Counted from the stretch's first letter, positions 54,470 to 64,000 are shown. The stretch: 64,000 nt of DNA from Aceticella autotrophica (GCF_017357865.1 NZ_CP060096.1:1364001-1428000); one strand, 5' to 3'. Made by a program: numbers and translations. The notes: generated by a model not told the origin, from the letters alone.

Positions 54470-57400
54470 CTATGCACTTTCAAGTTTTAATGATAACAAT
54501 TTTGAAATACCTTTTTCCTGCATTGTTACACCATACATTACATCTGCTACCGACATTGTTCCTTTTCTATGTGTAACCACAATAAATTGGATATCTCTTG
54601 ATAGTTCTTTTAGAAAGCTGGCAAATCTATTAACATTAGCATCATCAAGTGCTGCATCAATTTCATCAAGTATACAAAATGGCGCAGGACGTATTAACAA
54701 CATGGCAAATAACAATGATATCGCCACAAGGGCCTTTTCTCCACCTGATAACAGGTTAATATTTTGAAGTTTTTTCCCCGGGGGCTGAACATTTATTTCA
54801 ACCCCCGTTTCAAGCAGGTTATCTGGCTCAGTCATAATAAGTTCTGCATTTCCGCCTCCAAAAAGTTTTTTAAAGGTTTTTTTAAATTGTATCTGAATAA
54901 GCTCAAAATTATTTTTAAATTGCGATTTTATTATTTTATTTGTTTCTTCTATCATTATTTTTAAAGTCTCTTTTGCATTATTTAAATCATCAAATTGCTT
55001 TTTTAGAAAATCATACCTTTCTTTTATATTTTTATATTCATTGATTGCATTAATATTTATAATACCTAATTCTTTTATTTCGTTAGTAAGTGAAAATACA
55101 CGTTGTTTTAACTGTTCTATATTTCCTTTTATCAGATAATCCGAAACCTTGTCCAAAGTTAATTCATATTCGTCCCAAAGCCTGTTTTTAATATTCTCCA
55201 ATTCTATATGTTCTTTTTGTATATTAATATCTAAACTATGTTTTTTTTCAAGATTTAAGGAATACTTATTTTCAAAAGCAGATAATACTGACCTTTTTCT
55301 CTCTAACTCATGATTTTTATTATTTAATTCACTTTCATAATTAATTATCTGAACATTTATTGTTTTTAATACTTCTTTAATGTTGTTTTTTTCATTTAAA
55401 TGTTCGTTTCTGCTTAATTCAAGCTGTTTAATCAATTCATTAAGTTGTTCTTGCCTTTTCCTATTTTCATAAAGATTATTTTTTATAGTCTCAAGCTCTT
55501 TTTCCTTTTCCTTTAGCTTATGAAGTTCATTCTGTAATTTTTGTTCATTTGTTGCAGATTCAATCTTTAAGGTTGTTAAATTTTCTTCTATGTCTTTTAA
55601 TATTTCACTTTTATTGCTGTGGTTTGCCTTATAGTTTTCGATTTTTTGATTTATTTCAGATTTTTGCTTATCCATTTGTGATATTTCTTCATTATACCTG
55701 TTTATATCAGTCTTATAAATCTCAATTTTTTTAATAATTTCTTCTATTTCATTTTTATTCTCTTCTATTTGCAATTTCATTTTTTTAATTTCAAAATCAA
55801 GTATTGACTGCTGCTCTTTCAATTCATTTATTTTATAGCTAATATTATCAACTTCGCTTTTTATTTCTTTTAATTTTTCTTCTTTAACCTGTTTGTTTCT
55901 TGTAAATTCAATCATCTTATTTTTTATTATATTAGTTTCATTCTCATAATTTGATAATTTTACTTGAAGTCCATTTATTTCATCTTTGCGTTTTAATATA
56001 CTCTGAGCCTCAGCTCTTAGACTACCTCCTGTTATTGAACCTCCTGGATTTATAACATCACCATCAAGAGTCACAATTTTGTATTGACTTCCTGTTATTC
56101 GGGTTAATAATATAGCAGAATCGAGTTTTTTAACTACAATTACCCTTCCTAATAAAAATTTAATTATATTTTCAAGAATATTGTCATACTGAACAATATC
56201 TGATGCAATACCTATCATATTTTCTTTTGCTTCATTGCTTAAATCTTTTATATTAATAGCTTTATGTCTTATATTATTTAATGGTAAAAATGTTGCCCTG
56301 CCATAATTATTTCTTTTTAATATATCTATCAATATTTTAGCATCATCTGCTGACTTTATTACAATATCCTGAATTGCTGAACCTAATGCCACTTCTATTG
56401 CAGTAGAATATACCTTATCAACATATATCAAATTCCCAACAATACCTATAACAATAGCTTTTAGTTTATTGTCTTTATTAATATATTTCATTAAATTTTT
56501 CACACTATTGTTATATCCTTCATAATTATTTTCCATTTCCGTTAAAATAGATATTTTTGATTTAATATTGCTATATTCAAGATTATATTGAATTATTAAG
56601 TCCTTCAATTTAACAATTTTTGTATTCAAATCCGAGTATTCTTTCTCTACAGATTCTTTATTATTGATACATTCAGATAATTTTTTGTTAAGATTTTTTA
56701 TCTCTTTTGTTATATGATTAAAATCATTTTCTTTTTCAACTATTTTGACTTCAAACTGTTCTTTTAATTTATTAATAGAATTTAATTTTTCCAATGCATT
56801 ATCTTTCATTGAATTACATGCAGACAGTTTACTTCTTTTATCAGCAATAGAATTTAATATGTTTAAAATATCACCTTGAGCAAGTTCTATCTCTGTTTCT
56901 TTTTCTTTTTCTTCATATTTAAGTAAATCATATTTATCTGACACATTTTTGATTTTTTCATTCAACTCATTTTTTTCCATATTTAAATCATAAATATTTT
57001 TTTTTATTTTTATCAATTCATCTGAAAGTATATTTGATTTATTTTCATTTTCATCAATTGATTCCAATATCCTTTTTAAATTTTCGCTTTTGTTTTTTAT
57101 TTTTTCATCTATAAGGTCTATTTTGCCATTTAATATCTCTAATTCATTAGTTCTTTTAAAATAATCCTCTTTAGTGGTTTCAATATTACTCTTTAAATTT
57201 TTTATATATATTTCATATTCATTTATATTGTTTCTTTGACTTGTAATTAGTATCTCGTCTTGAGATAAAACATTTTTTATTGTTTCGTATTCTTCTGTTA
57301 ACTTCTCAAGCCTTTTTTCAGATTCATTAATTTTATTAGAATATATTGTAATATCAACTTTTTTTTTCTCTTTAATAAGTTCTAAATATTTTTGGGCTTT

Positions 57401-58030
57401 ATTTCTTTCAACAAAAAGAGGATTTAATTGCTTTTCAAGCTCGTATATTATATCACTTAGTCTTTTAATATTTTCATTTGTAGCATCAAGTTTTTTTAAT
57501 GCTTCTTCCTTTTTATACTTGTATTTTGAAATACCGGCAGCTTCTTCAAAAATACGTCTTCTTTCTTCAGGTTTTGTACTTAATATTTCGTCGATTTTCC
57601 CTTGACTGATTATAGAATAACCATCTTTTCCTATCCCTATATCTAAAAAAAGCTCATATATATCTTTAAGCCTGCAAGAAGTTTTATTTATGTAAAACTC
57701 GCTTTCTCCGGATCTAAAAATCCTTCTTGTTATTGCTACTTCTGAATAATCAAGTGGTAACATATGGTCACAATTATCAAATACTAAACTTACTTCTGCA
57801 AAACCTAAGGGCTTCCTTTTTTCCGTTCCGGCGAAAATAATATCTTCCAGTTTTGAACCACGTAAACTTTTTATGCTTTGCTCGCCAAGTACAAGCCTTA
57901 CTGCATCAGATATATTGCTTTTACCACTGCCGTTTGGTCCTACTATTGTTGTTATACCCCTCTCAAAATTTAATACAACCTTATCTGCAAATGATTTAAA
58001 ACCTTTCATCTCTAATTTTTTAAGGTACAT
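54470..58030 (-). CDS. smc: Chromosome partition protein SMC
   Basis: The 1186-aa ATPase has the N-terminal Walker A GPNGSGKS at residues 31-38, two long coiled coils, a hinge near residues 500-660 (VGNLIYVDKVYSTAIEVALG, GGSITGG), and the C-terminal LLSGGEKALVA signature and Walker B FCILDEIDAALDD. It condenses and separates chromosomes with ScpA/B. It lies upstream of ftsY, as in Bacillus. Confidence 0.97.
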   Translation of the reverse strand: MYLKKLEMKGFKSFADKVVLNFERGITTIVGPNGSGKSNISDAVRLVLGEQSIKSLRGSKLEDIIFAGTEKRKPLGFAEVSLVFDNCDHMLPLDYSEVAITRRIFRSGESEFYINKTSCRLKDIYELFLDIGIGKDGYSIISQGKIDEILSTKPEERRRIFEEAAGISKYKYKKEEALKKLDATNENIKRLSDIIYELEKQLNPLFVERNKAQKYLELIKEKKKVDITIYSNKINESEKRLEKLTEEYETIKNVLSQDEILITSQRNNINEYEIYIKNLKSNIETTKEDYFKRTNELEILNGKIDLIDEKIKNKSENLKRILESIDENENKSNILSDELIKIKKNIYDLNMEKNELNEKIKNVSDKYDLLKYEEKEKETEIELAQGDILNILNSIADKRSKLSACNSMKDNALEKLNSINKLKEQFEVKIVEKENDFNHITKEIKNLNKKLSECINNKESVEKEYSDLNTKIVKLKDLIIQYNLEYSNIKSKISILTEMENNYEGYNNSVKNLMKYINKDNKLKAIVIGIVGNLIYVDKVYSTAIEVALGSAIQDIVIKSADDAKILIDILKRNNYGRATFLPLNNIRHKAINIKDLSNEAKENMIGIASDIVQYDNILENIIKFLLGRVIVVKKLDSAILLTRITGSQYKIVTLDGDVINPGGSITGGSLRAEAQSILKRKDEINGLQVKLSNYENETNIIKNKMIEFTRNKQVKEEKLKEIKSEVDNISYKINELKEQQSILDFEIKKMKLQIEENKNEIEEIIKKIEIYKTDINRYNEEISQMDKQKSEINQKIENYKANHSNKSEILKDIEENLTTLKIESATNEQKLQNELHKLKEKEKELETIKNNLYENRKRQEQLNELIKQLELSRNEHLNEKNNIKEVLKTINVQIINYESELNNKNHELERKRSVLSAFENKYSLNLEKKHSLDINIQKEHIELENIKNRLWDEYELTLDKVSDYLIKGNIEQLKQRVFSLTNEIKELGIININAINEYKNIKERYDFLKKQFDDLNNAKETLKIMIEETNKIIKSQFKNNFELIQIQFKKTFKKLFGGGNAELIMTEPDNLLETGVEINVQPPGKKLQNINLLSGGEKALVAISLLFAMLLIRPAPFCILDEIDAALDDANVNRFASFLKELSRDIQFIVVTHRKGTMSVADVMYGVTMQEKGISKLLSLKLESA

Positions 58031-58082
58031 AAAACCCCTCCTGCACCATACATTTTAACATATTTATTAGCAATCATACAAT

Positions 58083-58114
58083 GATTAAAACCTGCAAAAT
58101 TGCAGGTTTTAATC
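58083..58114 (-). terminator. Stem-loop terminator after spoVS
   Basis: A near-perfect inverted repeat (GATTAAAACCTGCA / TGCAGGTTTTAATC, 4-nt loop) begins at the spoVS stop codon. AAAA/TTTT arms allow termination on either strand. It separates spoVS from smc. Confidence 0.75.
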
Positions 58115-58373
58115 ATCTATGTTCCACAATAAATTTAATTGCTGTTCGCAATTCTCCATTGATCTCGATTTCTGAAAAAGCTGGTATCATGACAAGATCA
58201 ATTCCATTTGGCGCTACAAAACCTCTGGCAATTGCTATTGCTTTTACAGCTTGATTTACTGCACCTGCCCCTACCGCTTGTATTTCAGCTTCAGTTTTAT
58301 TTCTTAATATGGCTGCAAGTGCACCTGCTACAGATTTAGGTTGAGATTTAGCTGATACCTTTAGGACTTCCAC
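58113..58373 (-). CDS. spoVS: Stage V sporulation protein S (SpoVS)
   Basis: The 86-aa protein MEVLKVSAKSQPKSVAGALA continues with VGAGAVNQAVKAIAIARGFV and is SpoVS over its full length, a small Alba-like nucleic-acid-binding protein needed in sporulation stage V in B. subtilis. The start is GTG after GAGGAGG. A sigma-H promoter stands upstream and a terminator behind it, so it is a single-gene unit. Its presence suggests endospore formation, though homologs exist in some non-formers. Confidence 0.96.
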   Translation of the reverse strand: MEVLKVSAKSQPKSVAGALAAILRNKTEAEIQAVGAGAVNQAVKAIAIARGFVAPNGIDLVMIPAFSEIEINGELRTAIKFIVEHR

Positions 58374-58424
58374 TATAAAAACCTCCTCTTATATATTGTG
58401 TAATGTGTAAATGAATACAAGTAT

Positions 58425-58454
58425 ATATTCTATATATGGTTTATTAAATCCTTC
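58425..58454 (-). promoter_or_regulatory. Probable sigma-H promoter of spoVS
   Basis: The minus strand reads GAAGGATTT (58454-58446), a 12-nt spacer and ATAGAATAT (58433-58425). This matches the sigma-H consensus (RnAGGAwWW, 11-12 nt, RnnGAATww) at every defined position. B. subtilis spoVS is known as a sigma-H gene. Confidence 0.75.
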
Positions 58455-58459
58455 TTTTT

Positions 58460-59521
58460 TTAAAAATTATTTTTTATATAATCAATCACCCTTTGCCTAT
58501 AAATATTTTCTTTGTATAAAATAGCAATCATATCCATAGGTATCATATCGGATTGTTTTATTTTTATCACTGTATCGTATTTATGTTCTATATACTTTAT
58601 ATTATATTTTTTTTGTCCAACAACTGTTGATACATACTTGGGATTTAAAATCATACATACATTAACATTCCTTATATTTTTTTCTTTAAATAAGGAGTTA
58701 AGCATATCCTTTATAATGGAGGATTCCACCAATTGCCCAAAAGCCGGATGAAAAGGCCCTGCTATTATATCCTTTTTATTATTAATATTTTCAGTAGTTT
58801 GCAGCCCGATTCTTATAACAGGTATATCTTCTTTTAGAAATTTTATATATAATTGCTTTGATAATTCAACAGCATCACAAAGATTTAAAGGAACATATAA
58901 TCCATCTTTGTACATTTTTTCAAGATATGTGCCTTTTAGAACTACAGTTGGATATATTCGTACAAAATCCGGTCTTAATTCTATAATTTTTTTAGCAGTA
59001 TTAAGTGATTTTAAATTATTGTCACCCGGCAAGCCAATCATTATCTGTAATCCTAAAGTAAAGCCATATTCTTTAATTAGTTTGACTGCATTTATTACAT
59101 CATCTGGCGTATGACCTCTGTGACTTTTTTCAAGTACATCTATTTCCATTGATTGAACTCCAAGTTCAATAATTGATACATTATATTTTTTTAAATTTTC
59201 CAAGATACTACTATTTATATAATCTGGTCTTGTGGATAAACGTATTGCATCAATTAAACCTTTATCTAAATATGCTTTTGCCGCTTTTAAAAATGATCTC
59301 TGTATATCAATAGGAATTCCAGTAAAGCTTCCCCCAAAAAAGGAAACCTCTTTTCTTGAATCCTGTGGTATTGTTTTAAGATATTTTTCCATAGTATTAT
59401 GAATATACCCTTCATTAATCATAACTTTTGAACCTGTTATTTCTTCCTGATTGCAAAAAACACATTTAAATGGGCAACCCATATGTGGTACAAATATAGG
59501 AATTATAAAAATATTTCTCAT
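58460..59521 (-). CDS. Radical SAM protein, Elp3-like
   Basis: The 353-aa protein has the radical SAM cluster motif Cx3Cx2C in GCPFKCVFCNQ (Cys16, 20, 23), then FFGGSFTGIPIDIQRSF and ELGVQSMEIDVLEKSHRGHT, typical of the Elp3/COG1243-like group. It lacks the acetyltransferase domain of Elp3. Genes of this kind lie between rnc and smc in many Clostridia; the substrate is unknown. Its ATG overlaps the rnc stop (ATGA), so they form one unit. Confidence 0.83.
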   Translation of the reverse strand: MRNIFIIPIFVPHMGCPFKCVFCNQEEITGSKVMINEGYIHNTMEKYLKTIPQDSRKEVSFFGGSFTGIPIDIQRSFLKAAKAYLDKGLIDAIRLSTRPDYINSSILENLKKYNVSIIELGVQSMEIDVLEKSHRGHTPDDVINAVKLIKEYGFTLGLQIMIGLPGDNNLKSLNTAKKIIELRPDFVRIYPTVVLKGTYLEKMYKDGLYVPLNLCDAVELSKQLYIKFLKEDIPVIRIGLQTTENINNKKDIIAGPFHPAFGQLVESSIIKDMLNSLFKEKNIRNVNVCMILNPKYVSTVVGQKKYNIKYIEHKYDTVIKIKQSDMIPMDMIAILYKENIYRQRVIDYIKNNF

Positions 59522-60219
59522 TTTATTATCCCCAGTTTGTTTAATGCTTCCAAAGCAGCACTTTGTTCCGCTTCTTTTTTGCTTCTCCCTGAACCCGTAC
59601 CAATTATATTTTCTTCTATCTTCACACTTATTACAAATGTTTTATTATGATCTGGTCCATATTCATCTATTATTTCATAATTTATTTTGCCAATTCCCAT
59701 TTTTTGTGTTACTTCCTGCAACTTTGTTTTATAATCGCGATAAATAAGACCACTTAATACTCCATCTATTATATTTTTTAAAATTTTTAATACAATTTCT
59801 CTGGTTTTATTTAAATCAGAATCTAAATATATTGCAGCTATTAATGCTTCTACTGCATCAGCCAGTATAGAATCCCTTTCTCTTCCGCCAGTTAATTCTT
59901 CACCCTTACCCATTAGGAGATATTTACCAAGTTCCAATTCTTTTGCGCATTTTGCAAGAGATGGTTCACACACAATTTCTGCCCTGAATTTGGAAAGGAA
60001 TCCTTCTTCTAAATCCCTTCTTTTTTTATATAGGTATTCGCTAATAATAATACTTAATACTGAATCCCCTAAAAACTCAAGTCTTTCATTATTTACACCT
60101 ATATTTTTACTCTCATTTGACCATGAACTATGTGTCAGTGCCTGTTTAAGCAATATTCTATTTTTAAAATTATATTTTAATTTATTTTCCAATTCATTAA
60201 ATTGACTATTATTTTCCAC
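59518..60219 (-). CDS. rnc: Ribonuclease III
   Basis: The ~233-aa enzyme cuts double-stranded RNA (rRNA precursors, mRNA). The signature NERLEFLGDSVLSIIISEYL and the DAVEALIAAIYLDS block hold the catalytic acids; a double-stranded RNA-binding domain (residues ~160-230) follows. The start is GTG at 60219, after AAAGAGGT; a longer frame overlaps fabF and has no similarity. Confidence 0.95.
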   Translation of the reverse strand: MENNSQFNELENKLKYNFKNRILLKQALTHSSWSNESKNIGVNNERLEFLGDSVLSIIISEYLYKKRRDLEEGFLSKFRAEIVCEPSLAKCAKELELGKYLLMGKGEELTGGRERDSILADAVEALIAAIYLDSDLNKTREIVLKILKNIIDGVLSGLIYRDYKTKLQEVTQKMGIGKINYEIIDEYGPDHNKTFVISVKIEENIIGTGSGRSKKEAEQSAALEALNKLGIIK

Positions 60220-60232
60220 AAAATTACCTCTT

Positions 60233-61462
60233 TCAAAATTTTTTAAATGCAAGTGTTGCATTATGTCCCCCAAAACCAAATGAATTTGATAATGCATATT
60301 TTATTTCTTCTTTTATTGCTTTATTGGGAACATAATTCAAATCACATTCAGGATCTTGTGTAACATAATTGATTGTCGGCGGAATAATCCCATTTTTTAA
60401 TGCAAGAATCGTCGCAATTGCTTCAATCGCACCAGATGCCCCAAGAAGATGCCCTGTCATAGATTTTGTTGAACTAATTTTTAATTCATAGGCGTGTTTG
60501 CCAAATATATTCTTAATAGCCATTGTTTCATATTTATCATTATAAACTGTTGAAGTGCCATGTGCATTTATATAATCAACATCCTCTGTTTTTATATCAG
60601 CATCTTTTAAAGCATTTTTCATCGCTCTTACTGCACCTGCCCCTGTCGGCTCAGGTGCTGTTATATGATATGCATCTGCACTTGCACCATATCCTATTAT
60701 TTCAGCATATATGTATGCACCTCTGTTTAATGCATGTTCTAAAGATTCGAGAATTAATGTACCTGAACCTTCTCCCATTACAAAACCATCCCTATTTGCG
60801 TCAAAAGGTCTACATGCAGTATTAGGATCCTCATTTGTTGTCATTGCTTTTATTGCGCAAAAACCTGCAAGAGATAATGGTGTTATTGCAGCTTCACTGC
60901 CACCAGTTACAATAAAATCTGCGTCACCCCTTTGAATAACTTTAAAAGCATCACCAATCGCACTTGAACTTGATGCACATGCATTTACAATTGTCTCATT
61001 ATGACCTTTTAACCCATAGGTTATCGATATAAGACCTGCAGCCATATCTGGTATCATCATAGGCACAAAAAACGGGCTAACCCTTCCAGGACCTTTTTTA
61101 AGAAGAATATTATGCTGATTTTCAAGTGTTTCAATACCTCCAACACCTGAAGCATATATTACACCTGCTCTATCAAGGTCTTCTTTGGATAAATCTAATT
61201 TTGAATCTTCCAAAGCCAATTTTGCACTTGATAATGCAAACTGTGCAAATCTATCCATCCTTTTGACTTCTTTTTTTTCTATATAATCTGTGGAAACAAA
61301 ATCCTTTACTTCTGCAGCCAATTTTGTAGTATATGAACTCACATCAAATTTTGTTATTCTGTCAATACCTGATTTTCCATTAATAAGAGAATCCCAATAC
61401 TTCTCTATTGTATTGCCAAGGGGGGTTATAACACCAATTCCTGTAATAACAACTCTATTCAT
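60233..61462 (-). CDS. fabF: 3-oxoacyl-ACP synthase II FabF
   Basis: The 409-aa condensing enzyme elongates fatty acids. The catalytic Cys162 is in [14 protein letters not shown]; the two active His are in [12 protein letters not shown] and [13 protein letters not shown]. Full length. It follows acpP and a stem-loop, in the common fabK-fabD-fabG-acpP-fabF order. Confidence 0.97.
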   Translation of the reverse strand: MNRVVITGIGVITPLGNTIEKYWDSLINGKSGIDRITKFDVSSYTTKLAAEVKDFVSTDYIEKKEVKRMDRFAQFALSSAKLALEDSKLDLSKEDLDRAGVIYASGVGGIETLENQHNILLKKGPGRVSPFFVPMMIPDMAAGLISITYGLKGHNETIVNACASSSSAIGDAFKVIQRGDADFIVTGGSEAAITPLSLAGFCAIKAMTTNEDPNTACRPFDANRDGFVMGEGSGTLILESLEHALNRGAYIYAEIIGYGASADAYHITAPEPTGAGAVRAMKNALKDADIKTEDVDYINAHGTSTVYNDKYETMAIKNIFGKHAYELKISSTKSMTGHLLGASGAIEAIATILALKNGIIPPTINYVTQDPECDLNYVPNKAIKEEIKYALSNSFGFGGHNATLAFKKF

Positions 61463-61503
61463 TACATAACCTCCAAAATTTAATAATTAAATTTATTGTA
61501 TAA

Positions 61504-61523
61504 AGTCCCGCAATTGCGGGACT
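61504..61523 (-). terminator. Stem-loop between acpP and fabF
   Basis: An uninterrupted palindrome AGTCCCGCAATTGCGGGACT lies just after the acpP stop and is followed by TTTAT only. It is at most a weak terminator; more likely it protects or tunes acpP mRNA, which is usually in higher demand than fabF. Confidence 0.6.
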
Positions 61524-61527
61524 CAAA

Positions 61528-61755
61528 TTATTTCACATTCTTTAAGTATTCAACAACATCTCCAACAGTTTTAATCTTTTCTGCATCCTCATCAGGTATT
61601 TCAACATCAAATTCTTCTTCAAGCGCCATTATAAGCTCTACTATATCTAAAGAATCCGCTCCTAAATCATCTATGAAAGATGATTCCATTGTTACTTCAC
61701 CAGGATCAACACCCAATTGTTCAACGATAATATCTCTAATTTTCTCAAAATCCAT
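61528..61755 (-). CDS. acpP: Acyl carrier protein
   Basis: The 75-aa carrier has Ser35 in [20 protein letters not shown], the phosphopantetheine site. It is very acidic. I chose the ATG at 61755 after GAGGAGGTG; the longer frame would begin at GTG. It carries acyl chains for fab enzymes. Confidence 0.97.
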   Translation of the reverse strand: MDFEKIRDIIVEQLGVDPGEVTMESSFIDDLGADSLDIVELIMALEEEFDVEIPDEDAEKIKTVGDVVEYLKNVK

Positions 61756-61795
61756 AAAATTCACCTCCTCTCAAAATGTATATATAAGAATAATA

Positions 61796-62542
61796 TTACA
61801 TAACCATTCCACCGTCAACATTAATTACCTGCCCTGTTATGTAATCTGCAGCACTACTGGCTAAAAATGATACAACATTTGCTATATCCTGAGGATTTCC
61901 TGCTCTTTTTAAAGGTATGGAATTTATCATCTGTTCTTTTATGTCTTTTTTTAATATATCAGTCATCTCTGTTTCAATAAAACCAGGTGCAATTGCATTT
62001 GCAGTAATTCCTCTTGCAGCAAGTTCTTTTGCAACTGACTTTGTCAAACCTATTATTCCAGCCTTTGATGCTGCATAGTTAACCTGACCTGCATTACCTA
62101 TTATTCCTATTATTGATGAAATATTTATTATTTTCCCTTCTTTTTTCTTTAGCATATGTTTTGAAGCAAATTTTATTACATTAAAAGCACCTTTTAAATT
62201 TGTATTAATAACATCATCCCATTCTTCTTCAGACATTCTTAATAAAAGATTGTCTCTTGTTATACCTGCATTGTTTACAACTACATTTATTGCTCCAAAT
62301 TTCTCTATTATTTCCTTTATCATGTTTTCAACCTGCTTATATTGAGAAATATCACACATTAATGAAATAGCATTTACACCGTATGATTTCGCTATTTCTA
62401 CAACTTCATCAGCACTTTTTGAGTTTTTAGAATAATTTATAGCTATATTAAAACCATCTTTAGCAAGCTGTATCGCTACTGCCTTTCCAATGCCTCTTGA
62501 ACCTCCTGTTACAAGGGCTGTTTTACCTTCTTTATTCATCAT
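61796..62542 (-). CDS. fabG: 3-oxoacyl-ACP reductase FabG
   Basis: The 248-aa short-chain dehydrogenase has the NADPH motif TGGSRGIG (residues 12-19), NNAGITRDNLLLRM and the Ser-Tyr-Lys set in ISSIIG and VNYAASKAG. It ends DYITGQVINVDGGMVM, the family C-terminus. A double ATG overlaps the fabD stop; the second has better spacing from GGGGGG. Confidence 0.96.
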   Translation of the reverse strand: MMNKEGKTALVTGGSRGIGKAVAIQLAKDGFNIAINYSKNSKSADEVVEIAKSYGVNAISLMCDISQYKQVENMIKEIIEKFGAINVVVNNAGITRDNLLLRMSEEEWDDVINTNLKGAFNVIKFASKHMLKKKEGKIINISSIIGIIGNAGQVNYAASKAGIIGLTKSVAKELAARGITANAIAPGFIETEMTDILKKDIKEQMINSIPLKRAGNPQDIANVVSFLASSAADYITGQVINVDGGMVM

Positions 62543-63471
62543 AATCCCCCCATACTCGTCAAAAGTTTAGACAAAGAAACCTCATCTTGAAAATTAAATG
62601 CAGCTTTAGTTTTATCTATCCTTTTCATAAAACCTGTCAATGTATTACCTGGCCCAATCTCAATAAAAGCATCAATACCCTCATTTATCATTTTATTTAT
62701 GGACTGTTCCCATAAAACAGGATGACTCACTTGTTTTATTAACAAATCTTTTACATCTTCTAATTTTTCATATTCTGCCGTAACATTTGCAATTACAGGT
62801 ATTTCCATGCCATTCAGTTTTATTGAATCAAGGTCTTGTTTTAGTAAATCCCCAGCTTTTTTTAGCATACTGCAATGAAATGGTGCACTAACAGGAAGCA
62901 TAACTGCTTTTTTAGCACCCTTATCCTTTGCAATTTCAACAGCCTTCTCAACAGCCTTGATTTCCCCTGCAATGCATAACTGACCAGGATAATTGTAATT
63001 TGTTGGTTCCACAATACCATCACTTGATGCTTCTTTACATATATCCTCGACAATTTTATTTTCAAGCCCGATAATTGCTGCTGTAGCTCCAACCCCTAAA
63101 GGAACCACATTCTGCATGTATTTCCCCCTGTTTTTCACCAACCTGACCGCATCAGCAAAGGATAAAACACCTGCTAAAACTAGGGAACTGTATTCTCCAA
63201 GACTTAATCCGGCAGTAACATCTGGATTTAATCCTTTTTTAAGTAATACCTTTGTAAGTGCAACACTGACTGTTAAAATAGCAGGCTGGGTGTTTTCTGT
63301 TTTCATGAGTTCCGTATCAGGACCTTCAAAACATAATCTCGTAATATTAAATTTTAAAGCATCATTTGCTTCCTCAAAAATTTCTCTTGCTTCGATATGA
63401 TTTTCATATATATCTTTTCCCATTCCAACATATTGAGCACCCTGTCCCGGATAAATGAATGCAGTTTTCAC
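62539..63471 (-). CDS. fabD: Malonyl-CoA:ACP transacylase FabD
   Basis: The 310-aa enzyme begins KTAFIYPGQGAQYVGMGKDI. The nucleophile Ser90 is in GLSLGEYSSLV (many family members have GHSLG; Leu is a known clostridial variant), and the active His is in SAPFHCSML. Its ATG overlaps the fabK stop (ATGA), so translation is coupled. Confidence 0.95.
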   Translation of the reverse strand: MKTAFIYPGQGAQYVGMGKDIYENHIEAREIFEEANDALKFNITRLCFEGPDTELMKTENTQPAILTVSVALTKVLLKKGLNPDVTAGLSLGEYSSLVLAGVLSFADAVRLVKNRGKYMQNVVPLGVGATAAIIGLENKIVEDICKEASSDGIVEPTNYNYPGQLCIAGEIKAVEKAVEIAKDKGAKKAVMLPVSAPFHCSMLKKAGDLLKQDLDSIKLNGMEIPVIANVTAEYEKLEDVKDLLIKQVSHPVLWEQSINKMINEGIDAFIEIGPGNTLTGFMKRIDKTKAAFNFQDEVSLSKLLTSMGGL

Positions 63472-64000
63472 GAATTTTCCCCTCCGTATAATTTTTTAAT
63501 TGTCTCTTCCGCTTCATCAAATAAATCAGTAATTATGGTTTTGACAGGTTTAATATCCTTTATTAAACCTGATATCTGTCCTGCCATTACAGAACCATTC
63601 TCTACATCGCCCATCACAACCGCATCTCTTAATTTGCCTGCACCTAATTTTTCTAATTCTTCCTTTGATGCTCCACTTTTCTCTGCTTTTTCAAATTTCA
63701 TCGTCAAATAGTTTTTAAGTGAACGAATTGGATGACCTGTTGTTCTTCCACTTACAACAGCATCTCTATCTTTGGCATTTATGATATATTCCTTATATCT
63801 TTGATTTGCTGTGCATTCCTCAGAACAAATAAATCTTGTACCGAGTTGTACTCCTGATGCGCCAAGGCAAAATGCTGCCGCAACACCCCTGCCGTCGCCA
63901 ATTCCACCAGCAGCAATAACAGGTATGTTAACCGCATCTACAACTTGTGGTACTAATGCCATAGTTGTTAACTCGCCGATATGTCCTCCTGACTCTGTAC
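63468..64000 (-). CDS. fabK: Enoyl-ACP reductase II FabK, C-terminal part (5' end outside window)
   Basis: The frame enters from the right edge and reads ESGGHIGELTTMALVPQVVD, then VIAAGGIGDGRGVAAAFCLG and GASGVQLGTRFICSEEC, the FMN-binding barrel end of FabK (nitronate monooxygenase-like fold). About 177 residues are visible of an expected ~310. FabK is the FMN-dependent, triclosan-tolerant alternative to FabI. It leads the fabK-fabD-fabG-acpP-fabF row. Confidence 0.93.
   Translation of the reverse strand, partial: TESGGHIGELTTMALVPQVVDAVNIPVIAAGGIGDGRGVAAAFCLGASGVQLGTRFICSEECTANQRYKEYIINAKDRDAVVSGRTTGHPIRSLKNYLTMKFEKAEKSGASKEELEKLGAGKLRDAVVMGDVENGSVMAGQISGLIKDIKPVKTIITDLFDEAEETIKKLYGGENS

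Noticed and set aside
62539-63471. FabD with GLSLG in place of GHSLG as a loss-of-function change
   Set aside because: The Leu variant is common in clostridial FabD proteins and the Ser and later His are present.
1-64000. CRISPR arrays, tRNA or rRNA genes, replication origin, and 4.5S RNA
   Set aside because: I looked for spaced repeats, cloverleaf-like ends and known RNA blocks and saw none I could support.

Overview
The window is a 64 kb stretch of a low-GC Firmicute chromosome. The gene order (hisS-aspS-6S RNA-tcdA; dprA-topA-hslVU-codY-flgB...; ylxM-ffh-rpsP-khpA-rimM-trmD-rplS-rbgA; fab-acpP-rnc-smc-ftsY) is that of Bacillus/Clostridia. A FabK-type enoyl reductase, an FapA (DUF342) protein at the end of the flagellar operon, SpoVS, CodY and strongly AT-rich codon use point to a motile, probably spore-forming member of the Clostridia (Thermoanaerobacterales-like). 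I cannot name the species. Almost every gene lies on the minus strand; exceptions are a truncated membrane glycosyltransferase at the left edge and rnhB-yraN.

Region by region: (1) 1-5.3 kb: the end of a PIG-V-like mannosyltransferase, then tcdA, a 6S RNA with its own sigma-A promoter, and aspS-hisS under a T-box leader whose specifier region reads GACAC (Asp GAC and His CAC overlapping). A broken relic of a copper-amine-oxidase-N-like stalk domain lies behind it. (2) 5.3-32.7 kb: one unbroken flagellar/chemotaxis operon, flgB to a small tail gene, ordered as in Bacillus except that a PilZ (YcgR-like) gene occupies the cheB position and FapA occupies the swrB position. The motE/ylxF gene has a 9-A run that puts its obvious start out of frame. 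(3) 32.7-38.7 kb: codY, hslU, hslV, topA, dprA. (4) 38.8-40.0 kb: rnhB and yraN. (5) 40.0-46.05 kb: an accessory island flanked by an 18-bp near-perfect direct repeat that copies the 3' end of yraN. It holds what looks like a decaying peptide (bacteriocin-like) operon: a frameshifted tiny Cys-rich peptide, a stem-loop, a four-helix membrane protein, a 95-aa protein, a frameshifted 34-aa membrane peptide, a BcrA-like ABC ATPase, its permease cut by a 1.9-kb IS1182-type element, and a twice-frameshifted CPBP protease-like protein. (6) 46.05-53.4 kb: trpS, comM, rbgA and the translation/SRP operon rplS-trmD-rimM-khpA-rpsP-ffh-ylxM. (7) 53.4-64 kb: ftsY, smc, spoVS (with a good sigma-H promoter), a radical SAM gene, rnc, and the type II fatty-acid genes fabF, acpP, fabG, fabD, fabK (fabK is cut by the window edge).

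How it fits together: the flagellar operon encodes nearly the whole basal body, export apparatus, hook, switch, CheA/W/Y/C/D signalling, FlhF/FlhG placement proteins and the late sigma factor. CodY, encoded directly upstream, may link it to nutrient status. No MCP, cheR, cheB, motAB or flagellin gene is in the window. The most unusual material is the island. Its five damaged genes (one IS insertion and single-base indels) can each be rejoined in silico into one open frame, which gives a consistent picture of a small peptide production, export and immunity locus that has lost function.
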